Made by a program: the position numbers and the translations under genes. A stretch of DNA of 64,000 nucleotides from Ignavibacteriota bacterium (GTDB lineage: Bacteria > Bacteroidota > Ignavibacteria > Ignavibacteriales > Melioribacteraceae): NCBI GenBank assembly GCA_016713565.1, contig JADJOX010000007.1, positions 248,001 to 312,000 on the forward strand, written 5' to 3'. The notes beneath the pieces were generated by a model. The model did no database searches and was not told the origin of the DNA. It saw nothing but the letters and a program-made list of their open reading frames with translations. Below, piece by piece: positions 53,376 to 62,466 of this stretch (position 1 is the stretch's first letter; every line of letters starts with the position of its first letter).

Positions 53376-54272
53376 CTAGAACAAATATTGAAGTGAAATT
53401 GTATTTGCATTTCCAATTCCATAGCTGAACGGCGTAAACGCATAATCTAACATAAACCCTTTATAAAGCACTCCAAGTCCAAAAGAAATATTTCTTGATT
53501 CAACACCACTTACATAACCCAAACGTAAAAAAAAGTTATTATCATAAACTACTTCAGAACCAATGTGTATGTGAGCCAATTTTGACGCAAAATAATTTTG
53601 AATACCAAGAACCGGAAGAATTTTAAGCGACGCGGATTCTACTGAAATTACATAAGTCGCATTTAAAATAAAGTCGGAAGGCAATTTTGTTTTCTCAAGT
53701 CTCAATTTATTCATGCTTCCTAAATTCCTAACGGAAAACCCAAGATTTAAATTCTCGGCAACATTTGAATATATCAAACCAAGATCATAACCAATTCCGG
53801 TCGCATCGTCGGTAAAAAAACTCTCATACAAATACTTTAAAGAAAAACCAAAACTCAAATTTTCATATAAATCAAATCCGGAAGAAAGATTGCCATAAAA
53901 ATAATTAACGTTAAATGTTGACTGCGGATTATCTGTCGGCTGAGTTCTGACTTCAAAACCTTTAATTTTTGTCGTATTTGCGCCGATAGATAAGGGAATT
54001 CCCCAGAGCTTAAAATTTGCTCCTACAAATTGACTTGATATATCTTGAATCCAAGCTTGGTGCGTAAATAATACGTTTGCCGAGTTATTTAAATTAACAG
54101 CTGCTGGATTATAATAAACCGAAGAAACACTGCCGTCTAAATATCCAATATCAGAAACAGCAATATTTTTTGCGCTTGTTCCGATTTTTAGAAAAGACAA
54201 TCCGCTTTCGCCCGCATTTTGAGCAAATAAAGAAGTTGTTAAAAGTAATGCTGCAGTTAAAATTTTTTTCAT
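53376..54272 (-). CDS. PorV/PorQ family protein (operon member 4)
   Basis: Signal peptide MKKILTAALLLTTSLFAQNA, then GLSFLKIGTSAKNIAVSDIG and SVSSVYYNPAAVNLNN, the family hallmark. Beta-rich with aromatic ends (TISLQYLF at the C terminus, a typical outer-membrane barrel ending). 298 aa. It ends a minus-strand run with a lipoprotein, a beta-propeller protein and another PorV-like gene, 38 bases after the latter. May serve as an outer-membrane partner of the secreted protein. Confidence 0.85.
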   Translation of the reverse strand: MKKILTAALLLTTSLFAQNAGESGLSFLKIGTSAKNIAVSDIGYLDGSVSSVYYNPAAVNLNNSANVLFTHQAWIQDISSQFVGANFKLWGIPLSIGANTTKIKGFEVRTQPTDNPQSTFNVNYFYGNLSSGFDLYENLSFGFSLKYLYESFFTDDATGIGYDLGLIYSNVAENLNLGFSVRNLGSMNKLRLEKTKLPSDFILNATYVISVESASLKILPVLGIQNYFASKLAHIHIGSEVVYDNNFFLRLGYVSGVESRNISFGLGVLYKGFMLDYAFTPFSYGIGNANTISLQYLF

Positions 54273-54310
54273 TTTATTCTATTTAATTTCTAACAAAAAT
54301 ACACAAAAAA

Positions 54311-55315
54311 TTAAAACAAAATATCAAGCCCAATAATATGATGATCATAAGACGAATAAGGTTCAATTGAATAAGCATAGTTAACGCTTATTAAAATTTC
54401 ATTTATCATCTGCGAATATGAAAATCCTAATGCAGGTTTCATTGGAATATCAAAATTAGAAACGCTGATTCGGTCTATTCCTCCTCTTAAAAACAAGTTT
54501 TCATAAATATTATATTCTGTTCCCAACCTTATAAAATCGGTTTCTGCACTGCTGTGTTCGTATTCAATTGTAGCGACTAACTTAGGATCATTAAATTTAT
54601 ACGCTGAAGATATTTTCACTAAAAACGGAAATTCATTAAAAGTCGAATTGCCGTCTGTTCCATAAAGACCGCTTGTATCCCATTTATATTTTGAATTAAT
54701 ATCGGCAAGAACAATTCCAAAATTCAGCTTGTCGCTAAATTTATACAAGGCTCCAATATCAAAACCAAAGCCGGAAGAAGTAATATCTTCATAAAGTTTG
54801 TAGTAAAATAATTTTAATCCAATTCCCAATGACAACTTTTCAGAGAATCTGTTTGAAAAATTTAAAAAGAACTGATTTTCCGAAGTCGACAAATCTTTTA
54901 TTTTTTCACCTTGGTTATCTCTCGCGTCAATATTGCTTACGCCGGCATTTATCAAACCAAAGCTAATTCCCGCAATTGAACGGGGTTTTCCATCGGAAGA
55001 TTTATTTTTACCGAATTCCAATTTTCTTGTAAAGTTCAAGAAATTCAATGATCTGTCTAATGATAAAAACGAATATGAGGTTTGAAAATAATTTTTTTCC
55101 TGAAAAGCAGATAAAGCAGGATTGTAATAAGATACCATATTTCCTTCATCCAAAGCGGAAATAGAATTGCCCATTGCAATTCCGCGCGCTCCAAAACCCA
55201 TTCTGCTGAATGCTCCGGCCATACTATTTAATTTGGAAAATTCCGGCTGTGCCATATTTACTGAGGAAAGGAATAATAAAATTCCAAAAATATTTATGGA
55301 TAATTTTTTAATCAT
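54311..55315 (-). CDS. PorV/PorQ family protein (operon member 3)
   Basis: Signal peptide, then FSRMGFGARGIAMGNSISAL and GNMVSYYNPALSAFQE, the family motif. 334 aa, ending HHIIGLDILF, a barrel-type C terminus. The ATG overlaps the preceding beta-propeller stop by 1 base. Similar in pattern to the next gene, so these are probably diverged paralogues. Confidence 0.85.
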   Translation of the reverse strand: MIKKLSINIFGILLFLSSVNMAQPEFSKLNSMAGAFSRMGFGARGIAMGNSISALDEGNMVSYYNPALSAFQEKNYFQTSYSFLSLDRSLNFLNFTRKLEFGKNKSSDGKPRSIAGISFGLINAGVSNIDARDNQGEKIKDLSTSENQFFLNFSNRFSEKLSLGIGLKLFYYKLYEDITSSGFGFDIGALYKFSDKLNFGIVLADINSKYKWDTSGLYGTDGNSTFNEFPFLVKISSAYKFNDPKLVATIEYEHSSAETDFIRLGTEYNIYENLFLRGGIDRISVSNFDIPMKPALGFSYSQMINEILISVNYAYSIEPYSSYDHHIIGLDILF

Positions 55316-56880
55316 TACATCAGCACCATAATTTTGCCAAAAATCGGTTCGGTATCGCCAACATCAATCCTATAAAAATAAACACCATTGGGAACATATT
55401 TTGAATTTTCATCCCTGCCGTCCCAGTTATCAATAATTTCCTTTCCGCCGTTTCGGTTTGCATTTTGAATTACAGTTCTCACCAAATTCATACCAAAGTC
55501 AAAAATTCTAATTGTTACTTGCTGCGAGTTTCCACTAAACATATATTTGATATTTATTTGTTCGGTATCGGGTTTAAAAGGATTTGGAAAAGCAATAGCT
55601 TGTGTTCTGGAAGCAATATTTGGAGAAGAAAGAAACACTTTCCAGTTACCTGACCACATTCCGTTTGATTCAGTCAATTCAGCCGTTCCGGCTTCAGTAC
55701 CAAACCAAATATTATTTATTGATGAATTATCCAACAAACAATTAACTGCCCTAAATTTTGTAGAGTTTAATTTAACTTCTGTTTCAGAATCTATAATTTG
55801 AGGTAAATTAATCCACGTCAATCCTAAATCATTTGAACGAAAAACACCATTATCGGTGGCAGCCATAACATCCGATTCTTCACCTGTTAAATTAAACGTA
55901 AAACCAATATCGTGAATATTTTCGCCGGTAAGATAAGTTTCCCAATTATTTCCCATATCGCTTGAAGAACTTAAGCCGTAAAATTCAGTTGTTCCTTCAG
56001 CTTTCCAAGTAGCTGCCCAAATAATTTTCCGTGAAAAATCATAGTCCAGTTTAAGCACAAAATTTCCGCTTATAGAATTATCTTGATTAGTGTGTGTAAA
56101 TTTTTTCCAGCTTATTCCGCCGTCTGTACTTAAGTTAATTCCATTTGCGGTACCAACAAGAATTGTAGAATCATTAATTGCCTTTAACGAAAAGAATCTA
56201 TGATTCAAATTATTTTCAAAACCTAAGGCTCCCGAAGATGGTGAAACCGTAAAATTTAATGTATCTGTCGGTTTTATTGAATTCAAATAATCGGGTGGAA
56301 CAACAACTTTTTCCCACGTTTTGCCTAAATCGTTACTTTTCCTAAAACCGCCGTAAAACGAGGCGATCCAAATAATATTTTTTGTAAAGGCAATGCTTCT
56401 CGTAAAATTTCCTTCAACAACTGGAATTGGTAAAGCGCGAAGAGTATTTATGCCATATACAATTGATGAATCATCTTGAGCGTCAACAGGCTGAGGAATG
56501 TCTATCCAAGTTTCACCTTTATCGGGAGAATAATGCAATCCTGTACCAACAGGAACAACGTCATCGGAATTTTCCAAAGGATGCCACGTGGCACACCAAA
56601 TTGTATCTTTATTAATTGCTAAGGCGGAAATCCCTTCTTCACCGAATTTATAATTTGTCCAACTTTCACCGCCGTCTGTCGATTTACTTAATCCAAGAGT
56701 AGTTGCAACCCAAATATCAGTTCCCATAAATTCAATATATTCAACGGCATTACCGCTCGGCGTTGGATCAGCAAGAATTTTACTTAAACTATTTTGTTCA
56801 ATGCTAAAAGTATTCGGAAGCTTTTGCGCAAATGAATTTACTAAAAAAATTGTCAGAAATATTAAAATGCTTTTTTTCAA
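55315..56880 (-). CDS. Secreted beta-propeller (BNR/YCF48-like) protein with FlgD-like C-terminal domain
   Basis: Signal peptide KKSILIFLTIFLVNSFAQ, then several repeats of the sialidase-like Asp-box/YCF48 type (STDGGESWTNY, SPDKGETWIDI, SNDLGKTWEKV, STDGGISWKKF, SNDLGLTWINL). Each repeat ends in GxxW. The final 100 residues (AFPNPFKPDTEQINIKYMFS through GVYFYRIDVGD) are a FlgD-like Ig domain of the kind that closes surface-exported proteins in Ignavibacteria and Bacteroidota. 521 aa. The start is TTG, 2 bases after the lipoprotein stop. A surface protein; ligand unknown. Confidence 0.88.
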   Translation of the reverse strand: MKKSILIFLTIFLVNSFAQKLPNTFSIEQNSLSKILADPTPSGNAVEYIEFMGTDIWVATTLGLSKSTDGGESWTNYKFGEEGISALAINKDTIWCATWHPLENSDDVVPVGTGLHYSPDKGETWIDIPQPVDAQDDSSIVYGINTLRALPIPVVEGNFTRSIAFTKNIIWIASFYGGFRKSNDLGKTWEKVVVPPDYLNSIKPTDTLNFTVSPSSGALGFENNLNHRFFSLKAINDSTILVGTANGINLSTDGGISWKKFTHTNQDNSISGNFVLKLDYDFSRKIIWAATWKAEGTTEFYGLSSSSDMGNNWETYLTGENIHDIGFTFNLTGEESDVMAATDNGVFRSNDLGLTWINLPQIIDSETEVKLNSTKFRAVNCLLDNSSINNIWFGTEAGTAELTESNGMWSGNWKVFLSSPNIASRTQAIAFPNPFKPDTEQINIKYMFSGNSQQVTIRIFDFGMNLVRTVIQNANRNGGKEIIDNWDGRDENSKYVPNGVYFYRIDVGDTEPIFGKIMVLM

Positions 56881-56882
56881 AA

Positions 56883-57692
56883 TTAATTTACTTTTAGTGA
56901 AAAATTAATTGTATTGCTTACAGAACCGGATTTATCAACAGCGTAAAATGTAAAATGCCAAAGACCGGTTTGAGAGCTTGTGCCGAAACTGTTCTTTAGC
57001 GAAAAGATTCCATCATTTGGAGTTAAATCACCAGAGCCGCTTACATCGCCATTATCAAACATCGGAAACTTCTTATTAGTATTATTTGCATCGGAATAAA
57101 CAATTGAACTATCGGGACGTAATAATTCAAAATAAACTTCCTTAACATCATTCAATCCGTTTGGATCATTAACTTTAATTGAAAATACAAAAGAAGTATT
57201 TCTATCTATCTGCGATGGAATATTAAGATCTGAAATAACCGGAGCTAAATTAGCAGCGTTACTTAAAAATTTAAATTTCTTTTCCGCGGCTTTTTTAATA
57301 TTTGTGCCGTTTGGGTTTATGTTATCTTCAACATAAAAATCAATTACATAATTTCCTGTAAGTAAGTTTTCATCAAATGTATATTCCCCGGAATAAGTTT
57401 TCTTAACCGTTACATCTTTGGTATTCATAAAAATCAAATCGCTGATTTCTTCACTGCCGTCCAAATTGGAAATTACAAACCATACTTTCTCAATTGATTG
57501 AGTGTTTTTAATTGTAATAAAATTTTCCAAAACTTTATTTGATTCGGAATACGCGAATTCATTTGGAGAAGAAATACTTTCAACAATATATTCAGCGGAT
57601 TTTGATTCAACAATATCGCTTGGAATTTCTTCACAGCCAATTATGAATAAAAATGCGAATAACAGCAATATTTTAATAAACTTAAATTTCAT
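56883..57692 (-). CDS. Lipoprotein of unknown function
   Basis: A signal peptide with lipobox (LLLFAFLFIIGCEEIP, Cys at about residue 20). The body is beta-rich, with two Ig-like stretches (ENFITIKNTQSIEKVWFVIS, and VNDPNGLNDVKEVYFELLRP) and a middle DVSGSGDLTPNDGIFSL acidic loop. 269 aa. First gene of the four-gene run with the beta-propeller protein and two PorV-like proteins. Probably held in the outer membrane. Confidence 0.83.
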   Translation of the reverse strand: MKFKFIKILLLFAFLFIIGCEEIPSDIVESKSAEYIVESISSPNEFAYSESNKVLENFITIKNTQSIEKVWFVISNLDGSEEISDLIFMNTKDVTVKKTYSGEYTFDENLLTGNYVIDFYVEDNINPNGTNIKKAAEKKFKFLSNAANLAPVISDLNIPSQIDRNTSFVFSIKVNDPNGLNDVKEVYFELLRPDSSIVYSDANNTNKKFPMFDNGDVSGSGDLTPNDGIFSLKNSFGTSSQTGLWHFTFYAVDKSGSVSNTINFSLKVN

Positions 57693-57874
57693 CTAGAATA
57701 AAAGATGTGATTGATTGAAGAATTTGACTGAAAGAAACCACATGAAAATTTACTTTCCTTTTTAGATTAAAATTGAAATAAAGTAGCAAATTTTTCTATG
57801 GTCACCTTTTGATATTTTCAAACTAAAAATTATAGAAGAACCTTTAAACTTACAAGTACATTTTTTACTGCCTA

Positions 57875-58834
57875 CTAAAAGCTGAGATAAAATGGAGACG
57901 GTGAAAATGATATCAATAGAATAAATAAACTAAAATATCCCAATATCATTCTTTTCCAACCCAATTTTTCAAAATGCCTTACCGGAGGATGTTTTACTTT
58001 AATTATAAAAAAAAGAATAACTGCCCAAAAAAGCCAACCCGACCATCCAAAACCAATATTTAATTCTAATAATCCGTCAACAATTCCAGATATACCAAAG
58101 ATTACCAGAAAAATCATTGAAATACTTGCAACAGCTTCCTGTAATTTTGATCCGAACATACTGTAAACAATATGACCACCATCTAATTGTCCGACCGGTA
58201 TCATATTCATTGCCGTAATTAAAAGACCAAACCAGCCTGTCATAAGATACGGATAATGATATACTTCTGTCATTGGCGGAACAAATTGTTCTTTTGAGGT
58301 AAATAATTCTTTAAGAAAAATAAATAACAAATTATTTCCAAATTCAAGAGTCATTGAATTTTTTCCGTATTCCGGCGAAAAATAATCGGGGTGAATTGCC
58401 AAGAGATATTCGATTGAAGGCAAATGAGTGAACCCATAAATTAAAATTATCAATGAAGCTATAAATCCTGCAATCGGTCCCGCAATTCCAATATCGAACA
58501 TTGCTTTATTTGTAGGAATTTCTGATTTTGTTCTTATTACAGCTCCCATAGTTCCAAAATTGAAAAATTCCGGAATCGGAGGAATTGGAATAAAATACGG
58601 AAGTGTTGCTTTAACTTTGTGGATCTTTGCGGCAAAATAATGTCCAAACTCATGCGTTGATAAAATAAAAAGCGCCGACAAAGAATATGGAAGTCCTATT
58701 GCCAATGATTCTAAATCATACGGACCCATCGTTCCAGTTATCCATTCAGTACCTGCAATTACAGTTGTTACAAATGTTACCAAAAAAAGCAGCAAATGAA
58801 AAAGCGGACTTTGAAAAAATTTATTTTTAGTCAA
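57875..58834 (-). CDS. Site-2 protease family (M50) membrane metalloprotease
   Basis: Polytopic membrane protease with the zinc motif STHEFGHYFAAKIHKV and the third ligand in MNMIPVGQLDGGHIVYSMFG. Helices cover most of the 319 aa, with YFIPIPPIPEFFNFGTMGAV between. Such enzymes cut transmembrane segments of anti-sigma factors or signal peptides. The start is TTG with AAGGA 8 bases upstream. No anti-sigma factor lies nearby. Confidence 0.9.
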   Translation of the reverse strand: MTKNKFFQSPLFHLLLFLVTFVTTVIAGTEWITGTMGPYDLESLAIGLPYSLSALFILSTHEFGHYFAAKIHKVKATLPYFIPIPPIPEFFNFGTMGAVIRTKSEIPTNKAMFDIGIAGPIAGFIASLIILIYGFTHLPSIEYLLAIHPDYFSPEYGKNSMTLEFGNNLLFIFLKELFTSKEQFVPPMTEVYHYPYLMTGWFGLLITAMNMIPVGQLDGGHIVYSMFGSKLQEAVASISMIFLVIFGISGIVDGLLELNIGFGWSGWLFWAVILFFIIKVKHPPVRHFEKLGWKRMILGYFSLFILLISFSPSPFYLSF

Positions 58835-58851
58835 ATGATATTCCTTAAAAA

Positions 58852-59700
58852 CTATAAATCAACATTAAATCCTATGGAAGAAAATTTTTCTTTAACGTCA
58901 AAATATTCCCCATGAATATTGTATCCGTTAAAATATCTAAAATAAATGCTAAATCCTTTTCCTTTAGGATTTCCGATTTTAATTCCGGCTGATAAAGAAT
59001 TATTTCCGGTGTAGCTGTATATGTTTATCAATCTAAAATCATAGGCTAAAAATGGCGAAATTTTACTGCTAATTAAATTAGTAAAAAAATAATCAAAACC
59101 GAGTTGATACTGATCCTGACCTAAATTATTAGGATCAACTTTGTAAATGTATGTGATCCCGGTGTAAATTCTTAGATCATGAAATCTCAGATAAGGCATT
59201 AACTCAAAAAACTCTCTGCTGTAGACTTTTGGCTTTCTGTTATCTCTCCATTGATTCAATTCTTTATCAAAATGACCGTCAACAAAATGCGCGCTGATGT
59301 GGCTAAATCTTAACCTTGAGCCAAATTCTACATCAACACAATTTGTTTTATATCCCAAATTAAATCCGAAAAGATAATCTACTGCGTCAACCGGAAAATG
59401 AAAATCATTCTGACTTCTTAACAATGTGTACGTAAATAAATCCGCACCAAACGAAAAATTATTTTTGTCATCCAATTTATAATGTAAAATGTCAATAGAA
59501 TTTCCAACGTTAAGACTTAATTCATTTCTGTCTGTTTTAAATTCAAATCCCAATTTTGGTTCTAACGTATTTGCAATGTATGGCTGAACCAATAAATTTG
59601 AAGGAAAGAATTCAAGATTTTCCTGCGCTAATTGCACGGAAAATGTTGAAATGATGATTAATAAAATCAATAAATTTTTATTTCGCGATTGAGTTTTCAT
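58852..59700 (-). CDS. Exported beta-rich protein, DUF1207-like
   Basis: Signal peptide NLLILLIIISTFSVQLAQ, then FFPSNLLVQPYIANTLEPKL, which looks like the opening of DUF1207 proteins. The rest is alternating strands with aromatic ends and may be an outer-membrane barrel. 283 aa from ATG 59700; TTG 59706 would add two residues. Family assignment is from memory and moderate. It lies 17 bases before the M50 gene on the same strand. Confidence 0.65.
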   Translation of the reverse strand: MKTQSRNKNLLILLIIISTFSVQLAQENLEFFPSNLLVQPYIANTLEPKLGFEFKTDRNELSLNVGNSIDILHYKLDDKNNFSFGADLFTYTLLRSQNDFHFPVDAVDYLFGFNLGYKTNCVDVEFGSRLRFSHISAHFVDGHFDKELNQWRDNRKPKVYSREFFELMPYLRFHDLRIYTGITYIYKVDPNNLGQDQYQLGFDYFFTNLISSKISPFLAYDFRLINIYSYTGNNSLSAGIKIGNPKGKGFSIYFRYFNGYNIHGEYFDVKEKFSSIGFNVDL

Positions 59701-59762
59701 CAGCAAACATCCGGATATTTTTTAAGACAATAATTTCTGCAAATTTCTAAGAATCAAAATTA

Positions 59763-60752
59763 TTACAATTTAGATCTTACAATTTTCTTTTTAATTTTTT
59801 GTTTAATTAACTTATTATAACCATACTTAAATTTAGAAGTAACGCTTGCTAATCCGTACAAATTTGTGGGGAAAGCAAACGAAGGTTCAAAATAACAATT
59901 TACAGTGCAGCCGCCGCAAAAATCAAATCTTCCTTCCATTGCTAAGAAATATTTATACTTTTCCGACTGCATAATTTCTTTAATCGGCTTATCAATTTTT
60001 ATTTTATCATTTTCAAAATGATAACATGGAAGTATTATCTCATTAAACGGCGATATTACAATTACTCTAGAAACCGCTTTGCATAGCGGATCATCTATAT
60101 TATTTCCACCGTTTCTGCGCAGTGTAAGAAATGACGGATTAATATAAATATCTAATTTGCCGTTAACATATTCTTCAATAAAATCCATTGCTTCATTTGT
60201 TAAACCGGGGTTACCGAAATAGGAAAAAACGGGGTTTACCAACAAAACCAAATCTCTCTTTGCGGCTAATTCATGCATTTGAGGAAGTTTCTTGTAAGTA
60301 TCATTTGTAACGGTAAAAAGTATATCGGGAAACTCTCCAATACTTTTCGCAATTTCAACGCTTTCCAAAACCGAATTGTAGCAATCTATTTTTCTAATTT
60401 TATTATGTTCTTCTTCATCGGGTGAATCCAAAGAAAAATGCAAAAGATTTACTTTTCCGGCTAATGATTCGGCATATTTTTTATATAGAAGTGTGTTGGT
60501 TGTTATGCTTGTCTGCATTTTATAATTTTTAGCGAGCGTTACCATTTCGGAGATATCTTTATTTAACAATGGTTCTCCACCTGTTAAATCAATGAACTTA
60601 ACTCCTAAATCATAAAGCTGAGAAATGTTATTCTTAAAATCTTCCAAACTTGCGTGTGGTGTATTTTTAAATTTACCATGTTCCGCAAAATGACAAAACT
60701 CGCAATAAGCATTGCATCTATATGTAACGTAGTAATTACATAAAAGCAGCAT
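59763..60752 (-). CDS. Radical SAM protein with SPASM-like C-terminal Cys set
   Basis: The FeS motif CNAYCEFC near residue 11 and the GGEP motif IDLTGGEPLLNKDISEMV mark a radical SAM enzyme. The C-terminal half has further Cys: LCKAVSRVIV, EIILPCYHF, and FCGGCTVNC, which resemble a SPASM/twitch auxiliary cluster. The likely start is ATG 60752, overlapping the GT2 stop (TAATG) with AGGGA as SD; the TTG at 60773 is inside the GT2 gene. About 329 aa. It ends a glycosyltransferase operon and probably modifies the operon's product or a peptide, substrate unknown. Confidence 0.88.
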   Translation of the reverse strand: MLLLCNYYVTYRCNAYCEFCHFAEHGKFKNTPHASLEDFKNNISQLYDLGVKFIDLTGGEPLLNKDISEMVTLAKNYKMQTSITTNTLLYKKYAESLAGKVNLLHFSLDSPDEEEHNKIRKIDCYNSVLESVEIAKSIGEFPDILFTVTNDTYKKLPQMHELAAKRDLVLLVNPVFSYFGNPGLTNEAMDFIEEYVNGKLDIYINPSFLTLRRNGGNNIDDPLCKAVSRVIVISPFNEIILPCYHFENDKIKIDKPIKEIMQSEKYKYFLAMEGRFDFCGGCTVNCYFEPSFAFPTNLYGLASVTSKFKYGYNKLIKQKIKKKIVRSKL

Positions 60753-61843
60753 TAAAATTCCCTGCCTTTCCAAATAACTTTTTTGTTAAATAAAATATTG
60801 ATCCCGGTTATAACAAAATATACCGGCAAATAAATTTCGAAAAACAAGAAATTCAGTATTTTAAGTTTTAGCTCAAGAGCTTTATAAATATTCGAGATCA
60901 TAAAATAATCGGTGAATATTTTAAATAAGAATAAATAAAAAATTGTTGTTGAATAAAAAAACGGAATCAATAAAGTTAGAACAATTACAGAAATTGCCGT
61001 ACCAATTACAAAAGCGCCGTCAAGTCTTACATTTAATCCGCCGACAGCCCAACGTTTTTTTTGCCTAAATAAAGTTGTTAAATCTTCACATGGTTTTGAA
61101 GTAACCAAACCGCCGGAATCAACAGGATAAATTATTTTATACTTTTTATCGTCGAAAATAGCCATAAGTAATTGAAAATCTTCTGTTACGGAAAACGGAA
61201 TTTTTTCATATCCGCCGACTTCCAAATACGCGGATTTTCTGTACGACATATTATTTCCAATTGCGGAGATCGGTTTCCAAAAATTTATAGCGCCCGCCGC
61301 AACCGTAAGCAAATAAATAAAATCAATATCCTGAACGGCTTCAAAAATATTTTTAAACTTTTGATTTGTATAACCGCAAACCATGCCAACTTCTTTAGTG
61401 TAATAACTTGCCAATGTTTTTATCCAATTTGGATTTACAACACAATCCGCGTCGGTTGTAAAAATTATTTCACCTTTTGAAACATCGATGCCGTTTGCTA
61501 TTGCTCTGGCTTTCCCTTTAATTTCACCAAAATTCTTTATCGGCTGTATAAGTTTGAAAATCGGTTTATCGGCAATAAAATTTTCTATAATATTTTTTGT
61601 TTGATCATCGGAAAAATCATCTACTAAAATTATTTCTAATTTATTTTTAGTATAAATCAACTCATCCAATGATTTTAAACATTCTAATATATTCTTCTCT
61701 TCATTTCTTGCCGCTACAATAACTGTGCATGTCGGAAAGTTGATTTCCTCAATTTTGGGAAACTTCTTTTTTGCACCAATTGAAAGTAAAACAGCTTGAA
61801 TGAAATAAAGTGATATAGCAATTATGAAAAGTGTCTCAAACAT
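60752..61843 (-). CDS. GT2-family membrane glycosyltransferase (second of operon)
   Basis: N-terminal hydrophobic helix, then a GT-A domain: TCTVIVAARNEEKNILECLK, IILVDDFSDDQTKNII, FTTDADCVVNPNWIKTL (DxD) and RQKKRWAVGGLNVRL (QxxRW). Several C-terminal helices anchor it. 363 aa. This is the pattern of membrane synthases that polymerise or add sugars on the cytoplasmic face. It overlaps the polysaccharide deacetylase gene by 22 bases. Confidence 0.92.
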   Translation of the reverse strand: MFETLFIIAISLYFIQAVLLSIGAKKKFPKIEEINFPTCTVIVAARNEEKNILECLKSLDELIYTKNKLEIILVDDFSDDQTKNIIENFIADKPIFKLIQPIKNFGEIKGKARAIANGIDVSKGEIIFTTDADCVVNPNWIKTLASYYTKEVGMVCGYTNQKFKNIFEAVQDIDFIYLLTVAAGAINFWKPISAIGNNMSYRKSAYLEVGGYEKIPFSVTEDFQLLMAIFDDKKYKIIYPVDSGGLVTSKPCEDLTTLFRQKKRWAVGGLNVRLDGAFVIGTAISVIVLTLLIPFFYSTTIFYLFLFKIFTDYFMISNIYKALELKLKILNFLFFEIYLPVYFVITGINILFNKKVIWKGREF

Positions 61844-62466
61844 TCAGACGGTTTTCCAATTTGATAATTTTTCTTTTCAGCATTTTCCAAAGTTAATTTA
61901 ATAGAATCTACTATAATATCCTTAGATCTATTGCTGTCATGAAACACAATTATAGATTTTTCCATTAAATAATTTTCGATAGCAAATTTAACAATATTTA
62001 GATCATTTTTATAATCAAATGTTAATAATGACCAAAGTACATTTTGCAAATTAAATGAATTTAAAATTATATTTGTCCGCAAGTCAAATCGACCGTGAGG
62101 TGGTCTAAAATATTTTATTTTATAATTTAAATTTTCCAAAGCATAATTTTGAACAGAGCCGATTGATCGAAATATTTCATCTTTCTTTTGTTTTGTAATT
62201 TTTTGATGTTTTAAAGTATGATTTCCAATTTCATGCCCTTCTTCTATAATTTCACGCGCAATTGAACCGTATCTTTCAATATTTTCACCGACACAAAAGA
62301 AAATTGTTTTAACGTTATTTTTTTGTAATTCCTTTAAAATTTTTTCCGTTGTATTGGGATTTGGTCCGTCATCAAAAGTTAAAAGTATTTTCGGATTTTC
62401 AGATTCCCACTGAAAATTAGAAAATAATTTTTTGATTAATATCGGAGGATTATATTCCCATTTCAT
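61822..62466 (-). CDS. Polysaccharide deacetylase (NodB-type, CE4)
   Basis: NodB domain with ILLTFDDGPNPNTTEKILKE, FFCVGENIERYGSIA, EGHEIGNHTLKHQKI (metal-binding H-x3-H context) and IKYFRPPHGRFDLRTN. 214 aa, no signal peptide, so probably cytoplasmic or acting on a lipid-linked sugar. It overlaps the two GT2 genes on both sides, evidence for one operon. Confidence 0.93.
   Translation of the reverse strand: MKWEYNPPILIKKLFSNFQWESENPKILLTFDDGPNPNTTEKILKELQKNNVKTIFFCVGENIERYGSIAREIIEEGHEIGNHTLKHQKITKQKKDEIFRSIGSVQNYALENLNYKIKYFRPPHGRFDLRTNIILNSFNLQNVLWSLLTFDYKNDLNIVKFAIENYLMEKSIIVFHDSNRSKDIIVDSIKLTLENAEKKNYQIGKPSECLRHFS

Noticed and set aside
53376..55315. The two PorV-like genes as a recent duplication
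   Set aside because: They share family motifs and layout but are clearly diverged in sequence and length.
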